The position numbers were made by a program, and so were the translations under genes. This document shows, one piece after another, positions 24,512 through 36,076 of a stretch of DNA of 64,000 nt (position 1 is the stretch's first letter; every line of letters starts with the position of its first letter). Where the stretch lies: assembly GCA_026122225.1 (NCBI GenBank), contig JANEZZ010000983.1:248001-312000 (forward strand), written 5' to 3'. The stretch comes from Heloderma charlesbogerti. Its lineage: Eukaryota > Chordata > Lepidosauria > Squamata > Helodermatidae. The notes below the pieces were generated by a model. That model did no database searches. It was not told the DNA's origin and saw nothing but the letters and a program-made list of their open reading frames with translations.

Positions 24512-25044
24512 GTGGGTGGCTGTGACTGAAATGAGAGAATGAAATGCTGGTTAATGCAGTGAGTTTTGACAGGTTCCTTGTGAGATGCACAAGCAAGGCC
24601 TCTTTTCCCCCCGTTTCCAGGTGCTTTCTTTCTTCCTTTCATGAGGCTTACAACAAACACCATTCTTATTGTTTTTCAGGTAAATCTATACGCCCCCTTA
24701 GACTTTAACAACAAACTATATGTGATACTGTTCACGTCATTAGCAATTGGTTGAATGACTTTTTCAAACGTTTTCAGGCGTGGAGCCAGAATCCAAATCA
24801 GGCCCCAATCCAGATCACGGGGGTAGCAGGGCTTGAACTTTTTGCCCCTTTGTTGGGTCCCATGCCATGCCCCTCCTATACCTGCAATTTGCAATAGACT
24901 AAAAGCTCCCGCATTGCAATTGGAGTGGCTTCTTTGTGGTTCATAAGTGTGTGGCTCCCTGGTTCAAAAGTGGTGTCGCCCTTTCCCCCCATTTTACAAG
25001 CATGTCCCTGTCTTCATCTTTGAAATGTTGGAGGCTATGGTTTA

Positions 25045-25449
25045 GAGCATCTCTACACCAGCCTAAAATCCTACATTTAAAAGGGGGCTTTCTGCTTCTG
25101 TTTTAAATGCAGGATCACAACGACTCCCTTTTTGATGTGCTTCCTTTCTCCACCCCCTTCCCCCTCCTTCCACCCATATCTGAGTCTTCCATATGTTTCA
25201 TTATATAGCCGCTAGATGGCGCTGTGGTCTAGCTTGTCTTATTGCGCCTTTTCCTCTTTTCTTGGAGGGAATCAAGCGCAACTCAAGCTCTAATTTGATA
25301 CCTCATTATCTCCGATCTTTTAAAGAAACGGAATAAAGGTAATTTACTGCAGGAGACACCCTGGAGGTTAACAACATCATCTAAAGGACCTGCAAACCTC
25401 TGTGAGTAACCAATCTCAACAACAGGATAAAAGCTCTGGTGAAGAAGCC
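25045..25449 (-). mobile_element. P-family MITE, copy 2
   Basis: Ends GAGCATCTCTACACC and 'ggtgaagaagcc', flanked on both sides by TTTA (25041-25044 and 25450-25453), a likely short TSD. The interior includes 'gctagatggcgctgtgg' and 'ctggaggttaacaacatc', the complement of the 7999 and 31210 copies. This is the best-preserved member. Confidence 0.7.
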
Positions 25450-25453
25450 TTTA

Positions 25454-28157
25454 GTAACCTCACTTACTCCAGTTGAATATGGGATTTAGGAGTCTTGCAG
25501 CAGAGTAATTGGCTGTAATGGGTTTATTTTAAAGCAATACATTCAAAACCATATTACCCCTACTTCTCAACAAGAAAACATTACATACTATGGTCTTTAA
25601 CCCCTCCCTTCCAAATTCCATTTTTTGGTGGTGTGTTTTTTCCCCTTCTCTTTTTCTCTGGTCCTTCACACTCATGAGCCGTGCCGTTCTACATTTTGTT
25701 TCATTTCATTTAGTTCTATGCTGCTCTTCATGTTGTCAACTGGATGGCCTATTTTCAGGGGATGATCCCCCTAATCCTTGAGGTCTTCAAGTATAACACC
25801 ATCTAGATGGAAGAAAAAGATGGATAATTAAGTATACCAGCTGATTAAGGTAGGGGTAACTGTAGATCTCACATTCAAAATGGCATTTTTGGAGTGTTTT
25901 AGTTTTAGTCACTTATTACTGGGATCAATAAAATGGGTAGATTAACCTAATTCAGGGGATCTCCCTTCCCCAAATTGGAGGATTTAGGGAATTGGGGTCA
26001 AAAAGTACTGAATTGTTCTGGGGCAGGTAATGATATGTTTTTGCCACCCCACCCCCACCTCTCACCCCATTTTCTTTGGACCTCATGTAGCATGGGGAAG
26101 AGCTTTCTTCATGTTTCTCCTCCCCTGGCCGTGACGAGGGAGAGAGAGAGAGAGAGAGAGATTTACTAGCTACCCACTGAGCCAGAAAGGGCACTAATTT
26201 AGGGTGTAGTTTTGCCACTAAGAACACTAGTGGTCCATGCTGAGAAATCCAAAACTAAGTGATTAAAAGCAAAGTCATTCCTAAGAAAGAGGTTAAAATC
26301 CCAGTCAATAGATGACGTTCTCGGAAAACATGGGCCCTCGTTCCACCTGGCTTGTGTACAAATCCAGGGTGCCCACCAGGAATTTGGCAGGGTTACTTTT
26401 GCTGGGAAAGAGGACTATCAAAGCTTCAGGGACCTCTTTGCACCTCTGAAGGATGAGGATCTTGAATTTCACTATCTTTGTTTCTTTGTGTTTTCCACCT
26501 AGGTAGACAATCAGACTGCATAGAGATAACCTCTGAAGAGGAGTGGGTGTGGGCTTTTCTGCTAAAGGGTCAGCTGTCCTTTACATCCCCCAGCATCTTC
26601 ACTCTTCATGGCACAGGGATAGGACCTGCGTCAAATGCTGCCATCTTCACAGGCCCAGCCATTTCCCCTCTTGCAAAGCTAATTTAGCAGCTCACTCACC
26701 TCATTTCGCAACACTACACCAGATTTCCCAAGCATGACATAGACTAAGAGGATCCCAGTCGCACTTATCCTCAGCTGGGATCCATGTGCAGTGAGCAAAG
26801 CCTTGCTTGGCAGCAAAGCCAATTCCTTGAAAATATCTGGGTAAGCCTCCCTTCGCTTTGCCTTCCATTGTCATGAAGACAGGGCCCGCGTCACTGAGCC
26901 ACACAGGGCTGGTGGGACACTTAGGCACTTGGAGGTGAGGTTTGTTGGATGCCAAGCCAAGTGGCCACGCATCCCCAAATCTCCCTCTCAGCTTGACTGC
27001 TAGAGAGTTTGTGGGGAGCAGCGCAGAGCAGCTGAGATGATCCTCAGCCGCCTTTGCAGCTTCAGCATTGGGAGGGAGGCTGCTAGGTATGCCCAGTGGG
27101 CTGTGTTACTCTTTTTCTTTTGAACAGCAGATGCGCCATCCCCCAATGCCATATTACGAACTGCTTTTGAACTCCCCTCAGTTTCAAAAGCATTTATCCA
27201 GCTCATATGGCATAGGGAACTGCTGTTGTAGGAGCACTTTGAACCCCCCCCCCACCCGAACTAGTTATATGGTTCTTTTGATACTAGCCTAATAATGACT
27301 AAACATAATTGAAGGCACCGTTGCATATTGGAAGCACAATTGCTCCTAGGACTAGGTGTTAACTATTAGGTGAGTTAATAATTGCTCCCAAGGTACACAA
27401 TATATGTGCATCTGCTAATTTTTTTTCTCCTGGGACTGGATATTGCAATGATGCATTAATTCGGATAGTTCATTTTGAAAGTTCTGGCTGTGCTTTCGAA
27501 AGCGACATTTGATGCCTTCTAGCTGATGGAATAGCATTATCTATGGGGCACTTTTCACCGCAGGAGGAACTAGAAACTATTAGATGTGTGAAGAGCTTTT
27601 GTTTCTTTACCTGCTAAGAAGAGGTCTCATGGGCGCTAGCAAGCAGTGATTAATTTACAAGCTTCCCTTTGTCTCTGCAGGGGCAGTTAAGGTTCCCTCC
27701 ACATTCAAGGATCCTTTTAGCTATTCCTGTATATATAACACATACTCGCCCTTCATAAATAAAGCTTGCAGTTGCCAAGGATAAATGCATACTTTCTTGG
27801 ATGCTACTGTAAATTCCCACCCAGTTCAAGGCTAAATCAATGTGTGAATAGGTAATGGCACTCCCTCAGCTGAATATTCTAGCCAGTGTGTACTTTTACT
27901 ATATGAGGTAAATTTCAAGTCCTGCATTTTGACCGGTTTAGATGTAAAAATGTTTTCCTTTCAGACATTCAGTAATTAGAGTATCTGGACTCATGTGCCC
28001 TGTGTTTCAGCTTTCTGAGTACTGTGGATGCCTTAACTATTTTGGAATATATTCATTTTGCGGTATACACCCTGTTGAGGGAGAAATGCACAAATCTGAA
28101 TGAGATTTTTCAGGGTGTCCTGAACTGTGCAGGTACGAAGTTCCACTTCCTGTAGAC
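25454..28157. other. No gene recognised; possible conserved block 27300-27740
   Basis: Short open frames only. A (GA)n run lies at 26137-26161 and a C-run near 27245. From 27300 to 27740 the sequence is unique, low in CpG and contains homeodomain-like cores ('gtgattaatttaca', 'gatgcattaattc'). This is the texture of a vertebrate conserved element, but not proof of one. Confidence 0.3.
26137..26161. repeat. (GA)n microsatellite
   Basis: About 12 GA units. Confidence 0.9.
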
Positions 28158-29217
28158 CAGGGGTTCTCAGACTTTCTACCTCCAGGGCCTGCTTGAGACA
28201 GCTGAAAATGACAAAGGCCCACAATCACAAAATGGTGACCGATGGAGGTGGAGTTTGGCATAATCAGCTGGCAATTGCTGATCATCATTTTATATTGATA
28301 TCTAATCCTTCTTTGTTAAATTCTTTGCCACTGCTCTTTCCTTGCAGCATATCATTCCATAATTCAGTTTCCCTCAAGTGACGTATAGACATTGGCTCTG
28401 GAGGCATCATTACTCAGGTTCCCCTTTGGGAGAACAATTTCCTGATCCAGAAGCTCTAAGTCTCAGTTTCCAACATGATGCTCACGTGGGCACAATGTGG
28501 GCTCCCTGCCTTTCCTGATTTCAATTTTATTTCTTAAGATTATTTTAAATTATTATGTTTTTAACTGGGAGACTGCCATGCTGCAAAGCAAATTGTTACC
28601 CTTTATTTGAGTTCAACATCATTATTTGGGTTCAAAAGAGTAGTTTTATATTTTGGATCTCAGGGCAGTATCCAGCTGTGCCATTCAGTTAGTGCAAATG
28701 ATCTTGCGCTAGCAGAAACTAGGTTCTGAACTATGTGTAAAAGAAGAATCCAACTAAAGTTACGTTTGTGCAAGGGGTTGTGCATTATTGTCAGTTGCTT
28801 GTGTAACTCTTATGCAACCAATTGCGCAACTAGTTGCACATTCCATTTGGGCTACCTGTTGTGCAACCAGTTGCACAATTGCTTGCACAACTGGTTGCAC
28901 AAGCATAATGGGCAACCGCTTGCACAATGGAGAGATTCAGCAGAGCTCCGCTAGCACTATTTGAGTTTGCAGAATGACACCATTGGATACTGCTCTGAGA
29001 TCCAAAACACAAAAGTACCCCAGCTCTGCTTGTCCTTAGGTTCTTGGGCTAGTTACTTTTCTGTTAGTCTCAGCAGTTTGCCTTCTGGGAAATGAGTGTT
29101 TTGTGACTGGCTATGTCCACTGTGGCAGCCATTTTGTGAGAGTGCCCATGACACTTTCTCAAAATTCCAAATGTGCCCACCAACCCCAACAAGGTTAGGG
29201 ACCCCTGCCTAAAGTAG
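28158..29217. mobile_element. hAT-like element remnant split by a Q element
   Basis: Left end CAGGGGTTCTCAGACTTT and right end 'ggttagggacccctg' are typical hAT termini. Near the right, 'ggcagccattttgtgag', 'ccatgacactttctc' and 'attccaaatgtgcccacc' form a block I recognise from squamate hAT elements. The TSD cannot be matched, so the two ends may belong to different copies. No transposase frame is visible. Confidence 0.4.
28663..28995. mobile_element. Q-family palindromic element, copy 2
   Basis: GGGCAGTATCC and 'ggatactgctc' are the ends. The interior has many 'gttgcacaa'/'ttgtgcaac' units. Directly outside, 28651-28662 (TTTTGGATCTCA) and 28996-29007 (TGAGATCCAAAA) are perfect inverse complements, so pairing extends 12 bp past the family ends. 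Confidence 0.65.
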
Positions 29218-29599
29218 GAAAAACAGTTTATGTTATATTGTTTTCTCCTCTCCCAACATGTTTCTCAAAGTGGGTGGTCTAGAAATATACTAAATGAATG
29301 CATGAATGAATGTTTTCTTACTTATTTCCTGCCATTTCTTCTCCCCTTCCTTCATACTTAGTTTGTATCCTGTCCGCACCTGCCAGTTACTTTCATCCCT
29401 CCTTCCTGCTGCTTTTACCTTCACTTCTTCCTATAATAGCTTCCCTCTCTTATCCCCTTCCCCTTTATTGCTAGTTTTTTTTTAATTATTATTAAAAAAT
29501 ATTAGCCTTGCTCTCTCTCTAAGCAATTCCCACTGCCACACTGGCCTATGCAGTGACCATAATGCGGTCATGGAACAGGGCTGTCAAGCAAAGAAGTCC

Positions 29600-29678
29600 T
29601 GGGCAGTCTGCAGCACTGACACCTGCAGTTTGGCTGAGACCCACTGGTGGGTCGTGACCCACAGTTTGAGAAACACTG
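29600..29678. mobile_element. hAT terminal fragment
   Basis: 'ccactggtgggtcgtgaccc' followed by 'acagtttgagaaacactg' is the usual right end of a SPIN/Charlie-like hAT element (complement CAGTGTTTCTCAAACT). The partner end was not found. Confidence 0.45.
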
Positions 29679-29879
29679 TTATAGGCCCAACTACACATTA
29701 ATTTAATAGCATGTTTAGATAATGCTCTTAGGACTGGGCATGTCTTGTTCTGAAGAAAAAAGAGCTGCAGAGGTGTCTCAATCTGAGCTGACACTGTGTC
29801 GTGGTGGGAAAGGATTTAATTTTTCCTGCTGAAAATCATACCACCACCACCCCTTGCAAGCTGCTACTTGCCCCTGAAA

Positions 29880-30050
29880 CAGTGGAGGCTGGTGGCTCTG
29901 ATTTCAGTGGGGCCATGAATCCATTCCGAGGTTCAGTCAGAACCAGCCAGAATGCCAAAGGAGCTATCCGAGGTGCTGGACCTATTGGGGTGGGGTTCAG
30001 CACCTTGGATAGCTCCTTTTTGGCTGGTTCTGGTTATATAGTTTGACCCT
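29880..30050. mobile_element. S-family MITE, copy 3, 3'-truncated
   Basis: CAGTGGAGGCTGGTGGCTC begins the element and the central 'ggttcagcaccttgg' is present. After 'ggctggttctgg' the right arm breaks off. 'ccctgaaa' before it and 'ccctgagt' at 30048 may be remnants of a TSD around an internally deleted copy. A (GTGA)n run follows at 30101-30121. Confidence 0.55.
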
Positions 30051-30129
30051 GAGTAATGTATAAATTGCAACCCTTGCAATTTTGACATGCACACACACCA
30101 GTGAGTGAGTGAGTGAGTGAGGCCCAAGA

Positions 30130-30890
30130 ATCGTACATTGTTGTTGTTTTATAGTTTAAAAGATACTTTTAAAATTAATTTTCTTGTTCACGTTTGTAGT
30201 ATTACTTGTGGTATTTCTGGTATTTATAAAGTTAATGAACTGGCACCATGTTATTACGAAATCATCACTGTTTTTCATTTGCAGTCAACTCATTGAGAAG
30301 TCACACCGCTGCGCTGCACGTACTTCAGACTTAAAGGAATAGAAAGAAACATGATAGCCATGTGATGATGACAGCCTCCAAAAGGGTTACTTTCTCTAGA
30401 GGGAGGCATGTGAAATAATTGAATTGTCGTCTCTCAGTTATAGCAGGTTCTTTGTTGCCAGAGTGCTGCACTTTTGACACCTCTGCCAGAAATGATAGAA
30501 TAGCACTAGTGCAGTTGGCGTAAGGGAAAGAGATGTTGAAAACAAACCAGGTTACTGTCCCAATACTGTTTGACTGTGGCTTGACTTTTCAGCCTCACTT
30601 TTTAGCACTGTTATTTTAGCAAGGGAAAGCAGTAGTGTTTAAGTAACTGCATACTTGAAATGACTGCTGTCCATGTGTCGTCCAGCAGTCAACTGTATGG
30701 CTCTCTTCACATACTTGGGGCATGTTTATGCTACCCAAGCCCTATTCATGTGTTTGCCTGAACTTGTGAGGGGTTAAAGTGGGTAGCAGGTTGGGGCCAA
30801 GGTCTGAAAGGGCATTCTACTCCCTCTCTGCTTGCTTGAACACAAGTAGAGCTTGCTGCATGATCGTGGACCCTGCCTTATCAGGGTTCC
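30130..30890. other. No gene or named repeat recognised
   Basis: Unique-looking; short A/T runs. No supported feature. Confidence 0.4.
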
Positions 30891-30894
30891 CGAT

Positions 30895-31053
30895 CTCACT
30901 ATGATGAGATGTACTGTATTTATATTTAAATTATAATTGTTTCTAAATCTGCATCTGTACTTATACGTACAAATGCAAAAGTGTGTCCCCTTTTGCCCTC
31001 TTTTTTGGTGATGCATTTCCTCTGTTTTTGGCAATTCATAAGTAGCCACCCTG
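30895..31053 (+). repeat. M-family fragment
   Basis: 'gatgagatgtactgtattta' to 'aattcataagtagccaccct' matches the right half of the M copies at 12685 and 57342. The left end is missing and TA is not preserved at the right. Confidence 0.5.
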
Positions 31054-31209
31054 GACCGGTAACAAAACATTGCAGTGTAGAGTGCTCCTGTTCAGGGTTC
31101 CAGCCAGCCATGGTCTTTTCCAGGACACTCCATGACATTCCCCCTCCCAACTGGTTACCTGGTGTGTGTGTTTTTGCCCCCAACAGTTATTCAGCATTCC
31201 ATGTCAAGG

Positions 31210-31606
31210 GGCTTCTTCACACGGAGCTTTTATCCTGTTATTGAGATTGGTGACTCCTGGAAGTTTGCGGGTCCTTTATGATCCATTGTCAACCTCCAGG
31301 ACGTCTCCTGCACTAAATGACCCTTATTCTTTTTTTTAAAAGAGCAGAGATAATGAGGTATCAAATTTCCACGCTTGAGTTCCGCTTGAGTTCCCTCTGT
31401 GAAAAGAGGAAAAGCTGCAATAAGAGGCGCTAGACCACAGCGCCATCTAGCAGCTGTATAATGAAACATATGGAAGACTCAGATAAGGGGGGAAAGGAGG
31501 GGGAAAAGAAGCGCATGTAAAGGGAGTCGGTTGTGATCCTGCATTTAAAATGGAAGCAGAAAGCCCCCTTTTAAATGCAGGATTTTAGGCTGGTGTAGAG
31601 ATGCTC
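31210..31606 (+). mobile_element. P-family MITE, copy 3
   Basis: GGCTTCTTCACACGG to 'ggtgtagagatgctc'. The interior is co-linear with the 7999 copy: 'tcaacctccaggacgtctcc', 'ttgagttccctctgtg', 'agcgccatctagcagctg', 'gatcctgcatttaaaatgg'. No clear TSD. Confidence 0.65.
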
Positions 31607-32050
31607 TCGGACTTCACTGGACTGTTTTTAGGGGTTCCCCCCATTAGAGTACTTTCCTAAAGGTTTTTAGTACTTCTGCAAACCTTTGTGATCCCCTGAA
31701 CCTGGTCTTGTGCATGGACGGTGCTGCTTTAGTTACATAAGGTGTAGCCAAAAAACCTTTTACTTTTGAACTAAACATGGGTCTCCATTATGTCTGAACT
31801 TAGGTAACTGCAGTTTGTTCTAACTACTTAAAACAAACTAGGATCAAACTGTGGCTTGCTGTCCTGGTTTGTTAACTAATTGCACTTAGAATAAACCACG
31901 GTTCTCTGAGCTTGGACTTACTGGGCAACTGTAGTTAGTTGAACAGTGGAAGCTGTTGATCTCTCTCTTCTGTGTATGGATGAGGAGGAGACAGGAGAAT
32001 CCTTGAGCCAGAGAACATGGGTTTATGTTACATCTGAACTGGGTCAGTAA

Positions 32051-32444
32051 GGGCGCAATCCTATGGCTGATAGACAGTGCGTAGATGGCCATAGGATTTT
32101 TCAGTTTCTGGGAACCTCACTTCCCCTCCCCTCTCCCACTGCCTCGCAGGCAGTGTGGTTTGTCCCCAGCTCTGCGCTTGTAAGAGCAGTGCAGAGCAGG
32201 CGAAAGGGGGATGTTCTCGATGGCGGGGAGAGGAGGAGACTGCAGAAGCATTGCTACAACGCTTCCCCTGTGCCATCCAGCCTCCCCCTCCCCACTGTGA
32301 TGTGCCCCAGCTAGACAGTTGAAATCCGCTGTCTAGCTGCAAATGCAGGGCAGCCGAAGCACGGAGGAGAGGATCCCCTCTGTATTCTACTCACCCTGCA
32401 TTAGATAGTCGGCCACCTCCGACTATCCCCACAGGATTGTGCCC
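32051..32444. mobile_element. T-family element, long form
   Basis: GGGCGCAATCCTATGG and 'ccacaggattgtgccc' are the ends; left flank TAA (32048-32050), right flank AAA. Inside, 'actgcctcgcaggcagt' and 'gacagttgaaatccgctgtc' are small hairpins, and the GC content is above that of the flanks. Long relatives are at 34848 and 51528. Confidence 0.5.
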
Positions 32445-33070
32445 AAAGTCTTTAATGTGCTACAGCAAGTAGTTCACTGTGACACTGAATTCCATATGCC
32501 AAAAGAAACCAGTTATTTTAAATTGCTGTCTGCTACAAGCTAACGTGGTTACTTTTTTGACATAATTATTTTATGTTTAAATGTATTATTTAAACATAAA
32601 CTAATGTTTAGATTATTTTTTAGCTTTTAAAAAAATAAACATTATATTCAGTGTACTTAAGAACAATTCAATTACTTTTCTTCGGCCATTAAATGCTCAG
32701 CAATTTTAAAATACAGTTTGCCCAACAAAAGATGAGTAACCACGGAGCGGAGGCCTTCACTTTGATTGCTGAGATTGGGTATGAGAGTGTGCCGAAACTG
32801 CACAGTCTCGACCATTTCTGTATACCACAATTTGTTTTTGAATGGCTGGTATTGAATTAGTAATTCATTTCCTGGCAGGTCTCTCTGTATCAGCTCTTTA
32901 TCCTTCCAAGGTCGTTCCAATTAGTACAGGTTTATACAGAGGTAGGGAATTCCAGACAAGATAAAATAAAATAAAAATGTTTGCTTGTATTTCATATTAT
33001 GGCAGATGGGGTTGGGAGGAACATTTGACCAGCTTGTTATGGTTTCAGAATATTATGCACTTGCTTTATC
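32445..33070. other. No gene; AT hairpin
   Basis: Mostly unique AT-rich sequence. At about 32571-32606, 'ttatgtttaaat' and 'atttaaacataa' form a perfect AT hairpin. Confidence 0.45.
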
Positions 33071-33073
33071 AAC

Positions 33074-33200
33074 CAGATTTCCCAATCTGGTACCTTCCAG
33101 ATGTTTTGAAGCATAAGGCCTAGCATTGGCCATACTGGCTGGGGCTGATGGGAAATGAAATCCAAAGCATTTGAAGAGCACCTGGCTGGGGAAGGCTGAA
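33074..33200. repeat. C-type short hairpin MITE
   Basis: 'cccaatctggtaccttccag' opens and 'agcacctggctggggaaggc' closes; 'ttggccatactggctggggc' lies at the centre. Same layout as 4118 and 48771. Confidence 0.5.
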
Positions 33201-33394
33201 TGTCAATCGATGGGCATCCTGAGGTAGGCATACCGTATGTGCCATGAAGGACAGGTAGTGGAAATGTATGGCACACCTTGAGAAAAGCAGGAAGGCCCAG
33301 TGCCCAGCTGTGACATGAAGGCCTACATTCCTGTCAGCCTCTCCAGGATTCCTCCCTGGCTCAGTAGACTAGAGGCAAAGCCGCTTCAAAGGCA

Positions 33395-33485
33395 GAGAAT
33401 CTGCCAGCGTATTGTAGTGCACACTGGAGAGCTTCGGCTATTGGGCGGTATAGAAATGGAATGAATGAATAAATAAATAAAATAG
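33395..33485 (+). repeat. L2-like tail fragment
   Basis: 'gcttcggctattgggcggta', then 'tagaaatggaatgaatg' and (AATA)n is the standard squamate L2/SINE 3' end. Confidence 0.6.
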
Positions 33486-33707
33486 AGTCTCATTGGCTTG
33501 TGGCATAATCACCAAAAACTTCAGCCACTACTGTTCTGTGTCAACTTTATCACCAATATAGGCACTGGGTATTGTGACTGAATTATATATATGTTTCTCT
33601 AAAAAGTGTGTCAGTTACATTTAAGCATTCATGTCCGCCCCTGCTCGCCACATGCAGCAAGTTGCTGGGCGGTCCATGAGCACCCGGCAAGCAGAGCGCG
33701 GCCACCT

Positions 33708-33939
33708 GATCCCTCGCCAAGCTGCCATGTTGGGTAAAAACCACGGCTCGGCGTTTTTCGTAAAGACTGATTTTATGCAAATGGTGGTTGTAAAGCAGCC
33801 ATTTATGAAAGACTACAGGTGTAAATAGCCATTTACGCCTGTAATCTCGTGTAAATGGTCATTTTACGGCTGCCATTTGCGTAAAATCAGCCTTTACGAA
33901 AAAGGCTGAGGTGCCATTTTGCAGCTCAGCGAGGGATCG
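33708..33939. repeat. Large palindrome with TTTACG-rich arms
   Basis: The arms are about 105 bp: 'gatccctcgccaagctgcca' at the left and its near complement ending at 33939, and 'tttttcgtaaagactgattt' against 'aaaatcagcctttacgaaaa'. The tip is 'acaggtgtaaatagccattt' with 'acgcctgt'. It may be a core of a larger F-like element (about 33630-34092, ending 'cgtccctata'), but the left end is not clear. Confidence 0.6.
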
Positions 33940-34559
33940 GGGCTCCCTGTACTTACCTGACTCAGGGAGTCAGTACGTAAGTACGGCGAGTTGGGCAAGT
34001 GCAGGGACCTGCGGACTGATGTCCAGGGAGCCGAGCTGATGATTTCTCACTGGGCCTTGAGCCCCAGCTGGATGCCCGCAACGTCCCTATAGGTGTTGTG
34101 TCTCTGGACCAAACTAGATGTGATGGCAGCAGTTATATTTTAAACTCACATGTCTGCCATGCTCACTATACAGTGTGTGTGTGTGTTTTGTATAAAACCC
34201 TCCCCTCTTGCTACCTTATCTTCCTCTCACTACCTTACCATCCTATCCCACTTCTGAGACTGGAAGAGGCCTGGGCTGAGGAAACATGCCTAAAGCATCA
34301 GAGCAAGGGGAGGTAAGGTGTGGGAGGGGGAAGGCCTAGCTCTCCTCACCTGCACGTTCTAGTTCCCTTGCTTTAGCTATAAGCAGGGCAGGGGTGAGGG
34401 AAAAGACATGACTGCTGCCATCACAAGTAGTTTGGCTGTGTGTTGGCCTTCTATTCAAGTCTGGTATCTGATGGTACATGCAATAATCAAAACGGGTTGA
34501 TTCTTTCCAGAACTCTCATAATTGTATTACCTTAGGGTTGAAAGAATCTTTACAGTGCG

Positions 34560-34847
34560 ATTTAGAGGGCCTCCTCTGTGGTGGCCCCCACTCTGTGGAA
34601 CTCCCTCCCTAGGGAACTCCGCCATGCCCCCTCTTTAATGAGCTTCCGCCACACATTCAAAACTTGGTTGTTCAGGCAGGCATTCAGAGTGGGTTAGGGT
34701 ATTTTTAGACAATGTTTTAATGTGTAACTTTACCGTTTTAAATTGTATTGTTGTACATTGCCCAGAGTAGCCGGGTGACCAGCCAGATGGGCGATTAAGA
34801 AATGAAATAAGTAAGTAAGTAAGTAAGTAAATAAATAAATAAATTTA
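34560..34847 (+). repeat. L2-like LINE 3' end with simple-repeat tail
   Basis: The translation of the first part gives the usual ending of L2/CR1-like ORF2 (VW.NSLPRELR, then F.TWLFRQAF). It is followed by a 3' UTR ('ttgttgtacattgcccagag', 'gtagccgggtgacc') and (AAGT)n(AAAT)n at 34808-34844. It is 5'-truncated. Confidence 0.65.
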
Positions 34848-35280
34848 GGGTGCAACCCTGTGGGGATGGCCATAAGCCTCCGAACTTGGAGGTTTATGGC
34901 CATTCAAAGTAGAGTGGGAGATCTTTGCCTCCATGCTCCTCCCGCTTTGGTATTTTTTCTAGATGGGCATTTTTGCCCATCTAGCTGAGGCATCAGGGAG
35001 GTGGAGAGAAGGAGGCTGGGGACGTCTGGGGATATAGTGTAAGCCGTCCCTTCCCCTCCCTGCCCATTGGCACACCTCCTTTCCCTTCCCTCCGAGTTCA
35101 CCATTGCAACCTTGGAGAGGCAGCTGGCATAGTTCACTCTGAGCTGGCTGCAAAGGGGAGGGGCTGGGGAGCTCAGCCTCCTGAGTCCATGATCCAAGCA
35201 CTGTCTCCGACCTCGGATTCAGGTATCTGAACTATCCTATGCCACCCCCCGACTCTGTCTAGGGGCCATAGGATTGCTAC
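34848..35280. mobile_element. T-family element, long form, copy 2
   Basis: Starts GGGTGCAACCCTGTGG after TTA, ends 'gccataggattgctac'. 'ccataagcctccgaacttgg' followed by 'aggtttatggcc' is an early hairpin. Co-linear with 51528-51972 ('ctgtctaggggccataggat' versus 'atgtctaggggctgtaggat'). Confidence 0.5.
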
Positions 35281-35345
35281 TGTATTGTATTGTATTGTAT
35301 TGTACTGTATGTATGCATGTACTGTATGTATGTATGTATTTATTG
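35279..35345. repeat. (TATTG)n / (TGTA)n microsatellite
   Basis: Pentamer units TATTG then tetramer GTAT units. Confidence 0.85.
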
Positions 35346-35700
35346 CTTTTCTATACTGCCCAATAGTCAAAGCTTTCTGGGCAGTTCACAGCAATTAAAA
35401 TTACAACATTCAGCACAAAATGCATGATAAAAATTTAAAAGTTTAAAACTACAGTATAAAATAAAAATAAAAACCAAAATAAAACCTAGCAGCAATGCAG
35501 AGATTTAAAATACAACAATAGATTTAAAAGAATGGAACTAAAAGACTAACATGGCTGAGAAAATAAAAAGGTCTTCATCTGGTGCCAGAAAGAGCACAAT
35601 GTAGGCACCAGGTGAGCCTCTCTGGGAAGCTCATTCCACAACCGGGTTGCCACAGCAGAAAAGGCTCTCTTCCTGGTAGCCACCCATCGATTATATACTT
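35346..35700 (-). repeat. L2-like LINE 3' region
   Basis: On the minus strand it reads 'gtggcaacccggttgtgga', then 'gagcttcccagagaggctc', a long A/T-rich 3' UTR and 'actattgggcagtatagaaa'. This matches the recurrent squamate L2 3' UTR. It is followed by an AGGATTGCA-type fragment at 35700-35775. Confidence 0.55.
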
Positions 35701-36076
35701 ATCTGCTCTGAAGTAACCCCCATTGAGTTCAATGAGGCTTACTCCTAGGTAAGTGGGCATAGGATTGCAGCATCAGTAACAGAACTTGTCCATCCATTTA
35801 GAATTAACCAGGATCCATTAAACTGTACCTATCTCTTAAAGCTCCTTCTCTAATAATATTTTAGGAATTTCAGATGATGCAGCTCAGTCTTTCTTTGTAT
35901 TTTATTTCATTTCCCATTTATTCCCATTATTTGGAAATACTCCCTGATACTGAACAGAAACACGTTCCCTTTCAGTGTACATCACTACATCATGTCCTGT
36001 TCAGGGAATCCATGGAAATTATATATAGCTTGTTTAGCAAGATTTCAACAAAGTGGGAAAACTGACTGTGGATCTA

